Below, in pieces: positions 28,694 through 37,880 of a stretch of DNA of 56,707 bases. The stretch comes from an uncultured Bacteroides sp. Lineage in GTDB: Bacteria > Bacteroidota > Bacteroidia > Bacteroidales > Bacteroidaceae. Each line of letters opens with the position of its first letter. Within the stretch, counting starts at the first letter, position 1. Position numbers and translations under genes: made by a program. Location: NCBI GenBank assembly GCA_900755095.1, contig CAAEFE010000076.1, positions 1 through 56,707 of the forward strand, given 5' to 3'. Below the pieces are notes generated by a model. The model did not search any database, was not told where the DNA came from, and was given only the letters and a program-made list of their open reading frames with translations.

Positions 28694-29215
28694 CTTTCCG
28701 ACTTATTATCCCTGAAATCTATTTTGCATCTATATTACCTTCACCCTTCACTTCTCCCTGTTCATCGGGGTTAGAGGGTGAACCCTGCCCTTTCACTTGG
28801 TGAACCCCTTCTCTTTTATTCTTTTCCTATTTCCAATCTGTTATTAGATAAGTTCTTCTTCTCCCTATCTAAACTTCCTTTTCCTTAATTGCAAAGTTGT
28901 TTTTTATAGGAAGCAAACTTTAAATGCAAGTTTTGTTTTTATAATCAAAGCTTGCATTTATAAAAACAAAACTTGCATTTATATAATCAGAACTTTCATT
29001 TATAGTTTATCATTAACCAAAAGCAACTTTGCAACAAGGGCAAAACAAGTTTATCATTAATGAAAAGGAACTTATCTCTTAATGTCCTGCATCATCATTA
29101 GCCTGAATGTAAGATGAAGGAAAGGCCAAAATGGTGAAGAAAGGGAGTAAAGAGGTGAAGGGGGTGAAAGCAAATGGGTATAAGGAGAGCGAAAATACAT
29201 TGTTTTTTAGTAAAT
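28694..29215. other. Long intergenic region with nested repeats, no gene seen
   Basis: No coding region is convincing between regulator 2 and the palindrome of sigma 2. In cassette 1 the same interval is only about 50 bases, so this block looks inserted. It begins with a pyrimidine-rich stretch with TTCACC/GGTGAA repeats (28737-28810), holds a repeat cluster at 28889-29070, and ends with a purine-rich stretch (29143-29170) that is an imperfect reverse complement of the start. It could be a non-autonomous mobile element, an untranslated structured RNA, or a binding-site array. Confidence 0.6.
28889..29073. repeat. Repeat cluster: 21-base iterons, 24-base inverted repeat, 26-base direct repeat
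   Basis: Three tandem units of exactly 21 bases begin at 28951, 28972 and 28993 (CTTGCATTTATA, CTTGCATTTATA, CTTTCATTTATA plus variable tails), with a partial unit before them. They overlap a perfect 24-base inverted repeat (28921-28944 with 28958-28981, 13-base loop). TTGCAAAGTTG (28889-28899) and its reverse complement (29024-29034) flank the array. AGTTTATCATTAA followed by similar bases occurs at 29004 and 29048. Confidence 0.7.
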
Positions 29216-29243
29216 AGAGTATCAAATTATAAAATGAGACTCT
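29216..29243. promoter_or_regulatory. 28-bp palindromic element upstream of sigma 2
   Basis: Second copy of the element at 13281-13308. The arms are AGAGTATCA (29216-29224, one mismatch) and TGAGACTCT (29235-29243). It differs from the first copy only at positions 6, 13 and 19. Its right edge is 154 bases before the sigma 2 ATG, as in cassette 1. Confidence 0.65.
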
Positions 29244-29357
29244 GTTTGTTGTGAATGTAACTTCTTGATATATAATGATATATATGCAAATAAGTCTATC
29301 TGGATTCTTGGAGATTACTCTGTCCTGTTTTCGAGCTGTTATATCCAAAATCACCTC

Positions 29358-29365
29358 TATATTTG
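29358..29365 (+). promoter_or_regulatory. -7 element of sigma 2 promoter
   Basis: TATATTTG in the context ACCTCTATATTTGC, close to ACCTTCTATATTTGC before sigma 1. It lies 32 bases before the start codon. Confidence 0.6.
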
Positions 29366-29396
29366 CATCGTGATCAAAACCGAAAAAGATAGTATT

Positions 29397-29912
29397 ATGG
29401 AGACAATAGCTAACACTTACGACGACATTATCACCCGTTCTTATGAAGAATATTATCAGGTGATTCTTACCTATATTACTTATCGTATCACTCATCGCTA
29501 CGAAGCGGAGGATCTAACTCAAGATGTATTTGTACGTCTGCTGGACTACAAACAAATGCTCCGTCCCGACACAGTGAAATATTTCCTGTTCACTATTGCC
29601 CGCAATATTGTAATCGACTATATCCGTCGTTATTATAAGAAGCAGGAAATAGACAGCTACATCTATGATACTATGTCTACTTTTACCAATGAAACCGAAG
29701 AAAAAATTATCGGTGATGATTTAGTGACAATGGAACGGACCCGTTTGGCTGCCATGCCCGAACAACGTCGGTTAATTTATACATTAAACCGTTTTGAAAA
29801 TAAAACTTCTCCGGAAATCGCTAATGAACTGAATCTAAGTTGTAGGACGGTAGAAAACCACCTATTTCTTGGACGTCGTGAAATGCGCGAATTCTTCCGA
29901 AATTGTATATAA
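29397..29912 (+). CDS. ECF-type RNA polymerase sigma factor, orphan (cassette 2)
   Basis: A 171-residue ECF sigma factor, the same length as the one at 13462. Region 2 includes AEDLTQDVFVRLLDYKQML and FTIARNIVIDYIRRYY; region 4 includes MPEQRRLIYTLNRF and IANELNLSCRTVENHLFLGR. The start at 29397 (METIANTY) gives this length; longer in-frame readings from 29265 lack a credible start and would run over the promoter. No anti-sigma gene is nearby. The next gene, susC, begins 132 bases downstream, further than in cassette 1. The two sigma factors differ in region 4, so each could favour its own promoter, though cross-recognition is possible. Confidence 0.88.
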   Translation: METIANTYDDIITRSYEEYYQVILTYITYRITHRYEAEDLTQDVFVRLLDYKQMLRPDTVKYFLFTIARNIVIDYIRRYYKKQEIDSYIYDTMSTFTNETEEKIIGDDLVTMERTRLAAMPEQRRLIYTLNRFENKTSPEIANELNLSCRTVENHLFLGRREMREFFRNCI

Positions 29913-30044
29913 TCTTATTCATTAATAAATAACCCTTTGTGCTTATGGAAAAGGAGTCAGAATTTACAAAGAGGTGTTTGTATGCCTCATCTTATTTTAG
30001 AGAACAAGAATTTAATACTATTTTTAAACCTCAAATTTAATTTT

Positions 30045-33000
30045 ATGAAACAGAGAAGATTTATGTTTAAACTACAATCTAACAAGGCGGTTACGCTTGC
30101 TTTAGGACTGATGCTAGGATTATGTCCTGTTTCAAGAGGGTATGCAGCTCTGGATGATAGTCAAATAGTAACACAAATGCAGAAAAAGGTCAAGGGGCAA
30201 GTACTTGATGCTACTGGAGAGCCTTTAATAGGTGTGAATGTGAGTGTTATAGGGCAGACCGGAGGTACAATAACAGATATAAATGGAAATTATTCATTAG
30301 ATGTGCGTAAGGGAGCCAAGCTGAAATTTTCATATATTGGCTACAAGGAGCAGGTTATTGAAGTGGGAGATCCGACTGTAATTAATGTGAAGATGAGTGA
30401 AGATTCGGAAGTACTTGATGAGGTCGTAGTCGTTGGTTATGGTGCGCAGAAGAAAGAATCATTGACTGGTGCTGTAACTGTTGTAAGCGATAAAATGATA
30501 AAAGATAAAGGTACCCTTTCTAATCCGGCACAAGCATTGCAGGGACAGGTTCCAGGTGTTATTATTACCCGAAATTCAGCGGCTCCCGGTGATGAAAGTT
30601 GGAATATGAAACTACGTGGATCATTCTCGAAAAACAATTCGGATCCCTTGATAATCATTGATGGTGTAGAAGCAGAATCATCAGTGTTTGGTCAGCTGAA
30701 TCCATCTGATATTGAATCCATTAACTTCTTGAAAGATGCGTCTGCTGCGATTTACGGAAGTAAAGCAGCCGGCGGTGTTATTTTGGTACAAACTAAAAAG
30801 GCAAAAGCCGGTAAAACCAAAATAGAGTACAACGGATCAGTAACAGCTAAACTTGTGGGATTGCAGCCTACTCTGATGACTTTGGATGAATGGGGAGATG
30901 CAGTTATTCAAGCTCGTACTAATGATGGTTACAAGTCAGATGATACTTGGTTAAGATATGTAGCGTTGGCAAAGGCCAACCGGGGACACTATATTGATCT
31001 GAACCATAGCCAAAACCCTTATGCTAATGCATTTACTGATGTAAAGGACTTTGTGTTTTTTGATACGGATTGGCAGGATATTTTGTGGGGTACTACAGCA
31101 TCTACTTCACATGAATTAAGTGTAGCTGGAGGAACAGACAGAAATACTTATCGGTTGTCGGCACGTTACATGTACGATGGAAGTAACTTGAAATGGGGAA
31201 ATAACAATAACCAGAGATATAATCTTCGTTTAAGTAATACGTTCCATGTGACAGATGCTTTTGAGATAGAATCGGTTATCGCCTATTCTCGTCAAGATCA
31301 GGTTGCTCCGACACAGATTGGTGCAGCATTGACCTCTTCGGTGCAGCAACCTGGATTTCCATCATCAACGATAGATGGCAAACCTTATGCCTGGGGTACT
31401 TGGGGAGCTCCAAACTGGTATTGCGAATTGGGTGGTGACAATAAATTGAAAGTTTCCGGAGTGAACATCAGTGAGACCTTCAAATATAAGTTTAACAAAC
31501 ATTTTGATGCTGTAGCTACCCTGGGGTATAATACATCTACCTCTACGCGGGATATTCAAGGTAAATCTATCGATTGGTATAATTATGCCGGTACAGAAGT
31601 GACAATGACCAATCCGACGGCTGATAAGAATTATTATTATAAGACTTTTTCGCGTACGGATATGTACACGTTGAATGCTTATTTAAACTGGCATCAGACA
31701 TTTGCGGAAAAACATAATCTGGCAGCTATGATCGGTACTCAATACAATCTGAAAGAGTATGATTATACACCGGTTAAAGCACAGAATATATTACCCTCAC
31801 TGGAAATTATTAATGGTACGGGCGAAGTACTATTGAAGAATTCATCCAATGATGGTCCTGAAAAATGGCACGAAGGCCTATTATCTTATTTTTCCCGCTT
31901 AAACTATAATTATAAATCAAAGTATTTATTGGAAGGTAATTTCCGTTATGATGGTTCATCTAAATTCCAACCGGAAAACCGATGGGCATTTTTCTGGGGA
32001 GTATCTGGCGGTTGGCGTCTTAGTGAAGAAGAGTTTGTTAAGAAACTGAATCTTTTTGATGAGTTAAAGTTGAGATTGTCTTATGGTACAGTTGGTAATC
32101 AGGGAGGTATTGATCGTTATGACGGCGTTCAGCTTTATAATTACTCGCAGAATTCAGGTGCTTTAATCGGAAGTAGCAAGATTTCTTACATTGACACGAA
32201 TGGTAAACTGTTGAGCACAGATCGTAGTTGGGAAACAATTAAGAACTATAATATAGGTTTGGATTTCGGCCTGTTCAACAATAGATTGACAGGAACTGTT
32301 GAAGTTTTCTGGAAAGACTGTAACAATATGCTGATTGATGTCACTTATCCTGGAATATTGGGTGACAAAGCGCCTACTGCAAATGTTGGAAGCTTTAAAG
32401 CCAATGGTTGGGAAGGTACATTAAACTGGTCTGATAAAATAGGTAAAGTCTCTTATCATGTTGGTGGTACTTTTACATATACCACTAATGAATTGACAGA
32501 TAATGGAGGTAGTGCTACGATTAAAGACGGTGTACGTTCCGATCGTGAAGGATATCCATTGAATTCAGTATTTGGTTTAAGATATTGTGGAAAGATTCAA
32601 ACGCAGGAAGAATTGGACAAATATATGAATCGTTATGGAGAAAATAACTCTATAGATATGCCGGCTATGTTGCGTCTGGGTGATAATATGTTTGAGGATG
32701 TGAACCGTGATGGCAAATTGACTGAAGAAGATTTTGTATATTTAGGAACGGATGATCCGAAAATATCTTTCTCATTCAATGCCGGTTTAGAGTGGAGCGG
32801 CTTTGATGTATCTGTCATTTTCCAAGGAGTAGGCAGACGTACAGTTTGGCGTGACGGGGACAATAGCAGTAATGTAAACTGGCGAGTTCCGATGAGATCT
32901 GTCTATATGAATACGACTAATCAGTCTGTAGGAAACGTATGGTCTCCGGAAAACCCGAATGCACATTATCCTACTTATACAAATACGTCGCAGATTAATA

Positions 33001-33269
33001 ACTATAACTACAGATGTTCTTCCTGGTCTGTTGAAGATGGTTCTTATCTTCGTTTGAAGAATATAACTTTGGGTTATACACTACCATCTGCTCTGCTTGC
33101 AAAAACAAAGGTATTGAGTTATGCCCGTTTGTATATCTCTGGAGCTGATTTGTGGGAGACATCTAAGATTAATGATGGCTGGGATCCGGAAGCTTCTCGT
33201 AAAGTATCAACTTATGGCCGCTATCCTTTCACCAGAAATGTAACAGTTGGATTAAATTTAACCTTTTAA
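30045..33269 (+). CDS. SusC-like TonB-dependent outer-membrane transporter (cassette 2)
   Basis: A 1074-residue SusC-family transporter, collinear with the one at 14022. Signal peptide (about 1-33), carboxypeptidase-regulatory-like domain (VKGQVLDATGEPLIGVNV), TonB-box/plug start EVVVVGYGAQKKESLTGAV, plug (LIIIDGVEAESSV to GGVILVQTKK), then a barrel ending LNLTF. No STN domain. I start at the ATG at 30045 because it gives a normal signal peptide; the in-frame stretch back to 29937 begins with TTG and is not signal-like. Long identical blocks with cassette 1 (for example VAPTQIG, STIDGKPYAWG, NTTNQSVGNVWSPE) show recent common ancestry. G+C is low (21 of 60 in 31021-31080). Confidence 0.92.
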   Translation: MKQRRFMFKLQSNKAVTLALGLMLGLCPVSRGYAALDDSQIVTQMQKKVKGQVLDATGEPLIGVNVSVIGQTGGTITDINGNYSLDVRKGAKLKFSYIGYKEQVIEVGDPTVINVKMSEDSEVLDEVVVVGYGAQKKESLTGAVTVVSDKMIKDKGTLSNPAQALQGQVPGVIITRNSAAPGDESWNMKLRGSFSKNNSDPLIIIDGVEAESSVFGQLNPSDIESINFLKDASAAIYGSKAAGGVILVQTKKAKAGKTKIEYNGSVTAKLVGLQPTLMTLDEWGDAVIQARTNDGYKSDDTWLRYVALAKANRGHYIDLNHSQNPYANAFTDVKDFVFFDTDWQDILWGTTASTSHELSVAGGTDRNTYRLSARYMYDGSNLKWGNNNNQRYNLRLSNTFHVTDAFEIESVIAYSRQDQVAPTQIGAALTSSVQQPGFPSSTIDGKPYAWGTWGAPNWYCELGGDNKLKVSGVNISETFKYKFNKHFDAVATLGYNTSTSTRDIQGKSIDWYNYAGTEVTMTNPTADKNYYYKTFSRTDMYTLNAYLNWHQTFAEKHNLAAMIGTQYNLKEYDYTPVKAQNILPSLEIINGTGEVLLKNSSNDGPEKWHEGLLSYFSRLNYNYKSKYLLEGNFRYDGSSKFQPENRWAFFWGVSGGWRLSEEEFVKKLNLFDELKLRLSYGTVGNQGGIDRYDGVQLYNYSQNSGALIGSSKISYIDTNGKLLSTDRSWETIKNYNIGLDFGLFNNRLTGTVEVFWKDCNNMLIDVTYPGILGDKAPTANVGSFKANGWEGTLNWSDKIGKVSYHVGGTFTYTTNELTDNGGSATIKDGVRSDREGYPLNSVFGLRYCGKIQTQEELDKYMNRYGENNSIDMPAMLRLGDNMFEDVNRDGKLTEEDFVYLGTDDPKISFSFNAGLEWSGFDVSVIFQGVGRRTVWRDGDNSSNVNWRVPMRSVYMNTTNQSVGNVWSPENPNAHYPTYTNTSQINNYNYRCSSWSVEDGSYLRLKNITLGYTLPSALLAKTKVLSYARLYISGADLWETSKINDGWDPEASRKVSTYGRYPFTRNVTVGLNLTF

Positions 33270-33281
33270 ACATTGAATAAT

Positions 33282-35021
33282 ATGAAATTATATAAGATAA
33301 AAAGTTTCCTCATACTTGCAGCAGGACTGATGCTACACTCTTGTCTGGATTTGGACCCGCAGGATCAATTAGCTGAAACAAATATCTGGAGTTCTCCTGC
33401 CGATTATAAATTGTTTGCTAATCAGTTCTATAGTTGGACACGTGACTTTAGCTCACTTGATAATAATTCAACGAAGCCTTTACATTCGGATTATAACTCC
33501 GACCTGTTTACATGCAAAGACGACCGCAATCGTTTTAGCAACGGAACAAACTCTGTTCAAGAGTCAGATGGTAATTATGGCTCGGCTTATGCACATATCA
33601 GACGTACGAACCTGTTATTGCAAAATGCAAGTAATTACGCTAATCAAACGGATATTGCACAATACGTAGGAGAGGCCAAATTCTTCCGTGCCTATTTCTA
33701 CTTTGAATTGGTTCAGCTTTATGGAGATGCGATTATTGTAAAGAAACCATTGGATGTGACAGATCCGGAACTGAAAACCGCCAGAAATGATCGTAGTGAA
33801 GTAATTGATTTCGCTATTGAAGATTTAGAGGCCGCAGCAGAACTATTACCTAAATTTTCGGAGTTAAGTACTGAAGATAATGGCCGAATCAGCCAAGAGG
33901 GTTGTTGGGCTTTCTTGTCGAGAGTGGCTTTGTATGAAGGGACTTGGCAAAAGAGCCGTGGCAATGCAGAACGTGGTAAAGCGTTGCTGGACATTGCAGC
34001 GAAAGCTTCCGGAAAGGTAATAGCTAGTAATACTTTTAGCTTGTTTAAACCGGAAGCATTGGGAGATAGTGCGCAGAAATATATGTTCATCCTGGAAGAT
34101 GTCAAATCAAATCCGGCTGGATTACAGAAGAGTGCGAATAAAGAGTATATATTCTCACGCCGTCATGATGAAGTATTGGCTCCTATTGGTACAAATATAA
34201 CCAAAGGTAGTTTGATAAATGTAATATGGGTTAGCCGGAAATTTGCTAATATGTATCTCTGTCAGGATGGTTTGCCTATTGAAAAGTCGGAGATGTTTGA
34301 TCTTTCTAAAGGATATGATAAAATGGATTCGGAATTCATGAACCGTGATAATCGTATGCGATATACTTTGGCTCGTCCACATGATAATTTTTGGAGTAAT
34401 AATAATCCTCGTGTAACATGGAAGAGTGATGCTGAAGATCTGAAGTCAGCTTCCATTAAGAATTACATCCCGGATACCGGCACTGGTTATCATAATCAGA
34501 AATGGGCATCAGAGCGTGCCGTAAAGGATAAGTTTGAAGGTTATGATTATCCTATCATTCGTTATGCAGAAGTTCTGTTGAATTATGCCGAAGCAGTATT
34601 CGAACGTGATGGAGCGATTTCGGATGATGATTTGAATCTTTCTCTGAATCTGGTTCGTTGCCGTGTCAATACTAAAATGCCTAAGTTAACAAACAGTTTT
34701 GTGTCGGAACATGGATTGGATATGAGAACAGAAATACGTCGTGAACGTACTATCGAACTCTATAATGAGGGTTTCCGCCTGGATGATTTGAAGCGTTGGA
34801 AAACAGCGGAAACAGAAATGCCACAGGATATTTTAGGTGTTAAGTGGAAAGGTACTGAATATGAAACAACTTGGTCTAAGTGTCCTCATCCTAGAAATGA
34901 TGATGGTATTCTGGTTCTTGAAACCGGACGGAAATGGGCTGAAAAGAATTACTTGTTCCCATTACCAAAAGATCAGTTGCAACTGAATCCTAATTTGAAG
35001 CAGAATCCGGGATGGGAATAA
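33282..35021 (+). CDS. SusD-like surface glycan-binding lipoprotein (cassette 2)
   Basis: A 579-residue SusD/RagB lipoprotein (lipobox LHSC, Cys21) that should pair with the preceding SusC. Same landmarks as its paralogue at 17259: LDLDPQDQLAETNIW near the N terminus, GEAKFFRAYFYFELVQLYGDA in the helical core, and RTEIRRERTIELYNEGFRLDDLKRWK with LKQNPGWE at the end. It starts 12 bases after susC; an in-frame TTG at 33273 is less likely than the ATG at 33282. G+C is low in places (22 of 60 in 33421-33480). Confidence 0.93.
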   Translation: MKLYKIKSFLILAAGLMLHSCLDLDPQDQLAETNIWSSPADYKLFANQFYSWTRDFSSLDNNSTKPLHSDYNSDLFTCKDDRNRFSNGTNSVQESDGNYGSAYAHIRRTNLLLQNASNYANQTDIAQYVGEAKFFRAYFYFELVQLYGDAIIVKKPLDVTDPELKTARNDRSEVIDFAIEDLEAAAELLPKFSELSTEDNGRISQEGCWAFLSRVALYEGTWQKSRGNAERGKALLDIAAKASGKVIASNTFSLFKPEALGDSAQKYMFILEDVKSNPAGLQKSANKEYIFSRRHDEVLAPIGTNITKGSLINVIWVSRKFANMYLCQDGLPIEKSEMFDLSKGYDKMDSEFMNRDNRMRYTLARPHDNFWSNNNPRVTWKSDAEDLKSASIKNYIPDTGTGYHNQKWASERAVKDKFEGYDYPIIRYAEVLLNYAEAVFERDGAISDDDLNLSLNLVRCRVNTKMPKLTNSFVSEHGLDMRTEIRRERTIELYNEGFRLDDLKRWKTAETEMPQDILGVKWKGTEYETTWSKCPHPRNDDGILVLETGRKWAEKNYLFPLPKDQLQLNPNLKQNPGWE

Positions 35022-35042
35022 ATAGATTGAAGAATTAAAAAC

Positions 35043-36509
35043 ATGAATCGTATGAAAAATAGATATTCTTTTTGGATGAATAAACTTTGGATAGTTGGTT
35101 TTATGACCGGATGTCTGACCTTGTCTTCATGTGACGATGAGAAAGACCTGACGACTGGAATGCCCGAGAATCAATTAATTAATAATATAGTTTTAAAAGT
35201 TACGAAACAATTGCCGGTAGCAATTGGTATGGATACGACTATTGTACATAGTATTGTTCCGGCAAATCCTACGAATCCTGAATTGCTATGGACTTCCTCT
35301 GATGAGTCTGTTGCCACTGTTGCTCAAGATGGGACAATCACTGGTAAGGCGGTGGGAACAGCTGTCATTACTGTAATGCCGGCTATTGGATTTGGGGTGA
35401 CAAACTCTACCTTACAGACTGTTGAGGTAACGGTAGTACCTGAAATTATAAAAGCCACTTCCATCGAATTTACTAATGAAGATGCCGATGGTAATCCGTT
35501 GACTGAATTATATCAGATGGATGACGTGCAATTGACTTACAATATTTTGCCGGAAAACCATACTTACTCCTATTTGACATGGAAGAGTAGCGATGAAGGC
35601 ATTGCAACAGTTGATGAAAATGGTAAAGTAACAGGTGTTGAACCGGGTAATGTCACTATTTACGCTTACACACATGACGATAGCGGAGTCATTGGTAAAA
35701 TTGATTTGAAGATATTGCCATATATTCCAGTAGAGGATATAACTATTCGTCCGTATGATGATATGTTATATATGGATGAAGTAATCACTTTAGATTATAC
35801 ATTTACTCCTGAATCGGCAACTGCAAGTACAGTTGAATGGACTTCTAGTGATGATAAAATTGTCACGGTAAAACAAGGTAAAGTTACCGCAGTAGGCTTT
35901 GGAACAGCTGTTGTTACGGCAAGATGTATTGCGAATGATAAATCGGCTTCAGTTACGATTACTGTTGAGGCAGGAGCATGGATCTGGGATAAACGTAATA
36001 ACTTTAAGAACTGGGAAATTAGTCAGGCTTATTCAAGTTTTGTCATTCAGGATGGTAAGATGGTAGTAACTTGCGGTCAGCAGAATGCGGATATGAAACG
36101 TGCCGATTTAAGACTTGCGGCCAGTGCGACGGCACCTGTTTACATGAACTGGGGAAATTATCCGGTACTTGCATTGCGAACGGATCTTCCTGGTGGTGGT
36201 AAAGGCGTAGGCAAAGGCGGTGTTTATACCTTGAATCTGGCACCTGTTACCGGAAGTGGTGCAAATAAAGCTGAAAATAATGGACTCTTGCTGGATGATG
36301 GTACCCGAATGTTATATTGGGATGTTTCAGCTTGGGGAAATGTTTCGACAACAGAAACAATTCCGTACAGAACATTTGAAGTCAAAGTTGCTGATATTTA
36401 TAACCAGAACTTGCCAACAAGTAAATATACTGTGTATTGGATTAGAACCTTTAAGAGTGTAGCAGAAGCGGAAGCCTTTGCTAAGGCTGAAGTGAAAGCT
36501 GAAAACTAA
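35043..36509 (+). CDS. BIG2-repeat surface lipoprotein, putative glycan-binding protein (cassette 2)
   Basis: A 488-residue lipoprotein (Cys30 in TLSSC), one residue different in length from its cassette 1 counterpart. Three BIG2-like domains lie at about 46-132, 135-223 and 225-308 (each with W.SSD..ATV...G.V or similar). The C-terminal domain (about 310-488) contains WIWDKRNNFKNWEIS and a Gly-rich loop (PGGGKGVGKGG) that is absent from the cassette 1 protein. The end, RTFKSVAEAEAFAKAE, parallels KTFESEQELKDLIKAE in the paralogue. Expected on the cell surface next to SusCD, where it may bind the glycan. An ATG at 35052 is an alternative start. Confidence 0.82.
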   Translation: MNRMKNRYSFWMNKLWIVGFMTGCLTLSSCDDEKDLTTGMPENQLINNIVLKVTKQLPVAIGMDTTIVHSIVPANPTNPELLWTSSDESVATVAQDGTITGKAVGTAVITVMPAIGFGVTNSTLQTVEVTVVPEIIKATSIEFTNEDADGNPLTELYQMDDVQLTYNILPENHTYSYLTWKSSDEGIATVDENGKVTGVEPGNVTIYAYTHDDSGVIGKIDLKILPYIPVEDITIRPYDDMLYMDEVITLDYTFTPESATASTVEWTSSDDKIVTVKQGKVTAVGFGTAVVTARCIANDKSASVTITVEAGAWIWDKRNNFKNWEISQAYSSFVIQDGKMVVTCGQQNADMKRADLRLAASATAPVYMNWGNYPVLALRTDLPGGGKGVGKGGVYTLNLAPVTGSGANKAENNGLLLDDGTRMLYWDVSAWGNVSTTETIPYRTFEVKVADIYNQNLPTSKYTVYWIRTFKSVAEAEAFAKAEVKAEN

Positions 36510-36542
36510 GTATTTAATATATAAAATAATATATTGTATTCC

Positions 36543-37745
36543 ATGAAAAAGAATTTTATACTAACAATAGCTTTGTTCGCAACTGTCACATTGAGTGCAT
36601 GCAGCGAGATTGAAGATGGAGTAAATAGAATGGATGAATGGGAAGATGAAAAGATAGAAGTCGACTATCCTGCCAGTTTCGTACATCCGGGTATAATGCA
36701 TACGAATAATGATATTGAACGTCTTCGTGAAATAGTGACGAACAGAGAGCAACCAGGGTATGGTTGTTATGAGATTTTTGCCAGTGATGCTCGTTCGAAA
36801 GCAGATTATACACTTCAGGGACCTTATAAAGAAATTTATCGGGGAAATGATAATGGGACTCGTCCGAGTATTCAGGGTAAATATGAAAGTGATTTTAATG
36901 CAGCTTATCAAAATTCTGTAATGTATGCAGTAACACAGGACGAGGCTCATGCTAAGAAGGCAACAGAGATTCTTATGGCTTATGCCAATACATTGGAAGC
37001 TATTGTTGCAGGAGATCAGCCATTATTAGCTGGTATTATGGGAGTGAAATTTATGTATGCTGCTGAAATGATGCGTTACTTGTATCCTAAGGGAATGACT
37101 GATGAAAATTTTGCCAAGGTCTGCTCCATGTTTAAAAATATATTTGTTCCGATACTCGATGATTTTATGGCAACTCCGGCTTATACGAATGGTAACTGGG
37201 GAGCATCTGTCAGCATGTCTTATATAGCAGCTGCCGTACTTTTCAATGATCTGGATATGTATAAGAAAGCTGTAGACTTTTATTGTAACGGGATAGATAA
37301 CGGAACAATCCGGAATTATATAGATGGAGAGACCGGACAGTGTCAGGAGAGCGGGAGAGATCAGGCTCATGCTCAATTGGGCTTGGCATGTTTATCTGTG
37401 ACTTGTGAAATCGCATACAAACAAGGTACCGACTTATATGGAGTGTTGGATAATCGCTTGCAGAAAGGTTATGAATATACTGCGCAATATAATGCCGGGC
37501 ATGATGACGTGCCTTTCAAAACATGGAAAGATATTACTGGCAAGTATTGTAGTTGGACGAAGATTTCAAGTGACCAGCGAGGCGTATTCCGTCCGGTTTA
37601 TGAAATGGTGTACAATCACTATGTGAACCGCAAGCGTGGGAGTATGAAATATACAAAAGAAGTGATTGATAAGATCCGCCCTGAAGGTTACTATTATGAG
37701 CACTTTGGATTTGGAACTTTCTTATTCAACGATAAGGCAAAATAA
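36543..37745 (+). CDS. Alginate-lyase-superfamily lipoprotein, PL38-like (cassette 2)
   Basis: A 400-residue lipoprotein (lipobox LSAC) of the PF05426-type lyase superfamily, similar in kind to PL38 enzymes. Key segments are NGNWGASVSMSY (Asn218-Trp219-Gly220), QESGRDQAHAQLG (Arg272, His276) and YNHYVNRK (Tyr357 to Tyr360). These match the expected substrate-neutralising Asn and the His/Arg/Tyr catalytic group of alginate and glucuronan lyases, although I cannot assign each role by eye. It closes the core cassette and is followed by a hairpin. It shares the GRDQxH motif and the C-terminal RPEGY...GFGT block with the cassette 1 lyase but has diverged more than SusC or SusD. Confidence 0.8.
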   Translation: MKKNFILTIALFATVTLSACSEIEDGVNRMDEWEDEKIEVDYPASFVHPGIMHTNNDIERLREIVTNREQPGYGCYEIFASDARSKADYTLQGPYKEIYRGNDNGTRPSIQGKYESDFNAAYQNSVMYAVTQDEAHAKKATEILMAYANTLEAIVAGDQPLLAGIMGVKFMYAAEMMRYLYPKGMTDENFAKVCSMFKNIFVPILDDFMATPAYTNGNWGASVSMSYIAAAVLFNDLDMYKKAVDFYCNGIDNGTIRNYIDGETGQCQESGRDQAHAQLGLACLSVTCEIAYKQGTDLYGVLDNRLQKGYEYTAQYNAGHDDVPFKTWKDITGKYCSWTKISSDQRGVFRPVYEMVYNHYVNRKRGSMKYTKEVIDKIRPEGYYYEHFGFGTFLFNDKAK

Positions 37746-37778
37746 AGATCGTTTTATCTTGAAATTCTGATATAGAGG

Positions 37779-37817
37779 GGAAGATATCAAAGTGAAAAAG
37801 AGCCTTTGGTATCTTCC
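37779..37817 (+). terminator. Hairpin after cassette 2 lyase
   Basis: A 14-base stem with one G-T pair (GGAAGATATCAAAG at 37779-37792 with CTTTGGTATCTTCC at 37804-37817) and an 11-base loop, followed by TTGTTACTGTT. It is in the same place as the hairpin after the cassette 1 lyase. Confidence 0.5.
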
Positions 37818-37880
37818 TTGTTACTGTTATCCGTATGATGACATAGAGTCTGTGAAACATTATAATTGAAAAAAGAATAT

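Noticed and set aside
28951..29013. Short regular repeats as a possible CRISPR array
   Set aside because: The units are tandem with a 21-base period, AT-rich and without unique spacers of normal length, and no cas gene is nearby.
29265..29396. Longer N-terminal extension of sigma 2
   Set aside because: It would run across the predicted -7 element, lacks a credible start, and the paralogue at 13462 has the same 171-residue length without it.
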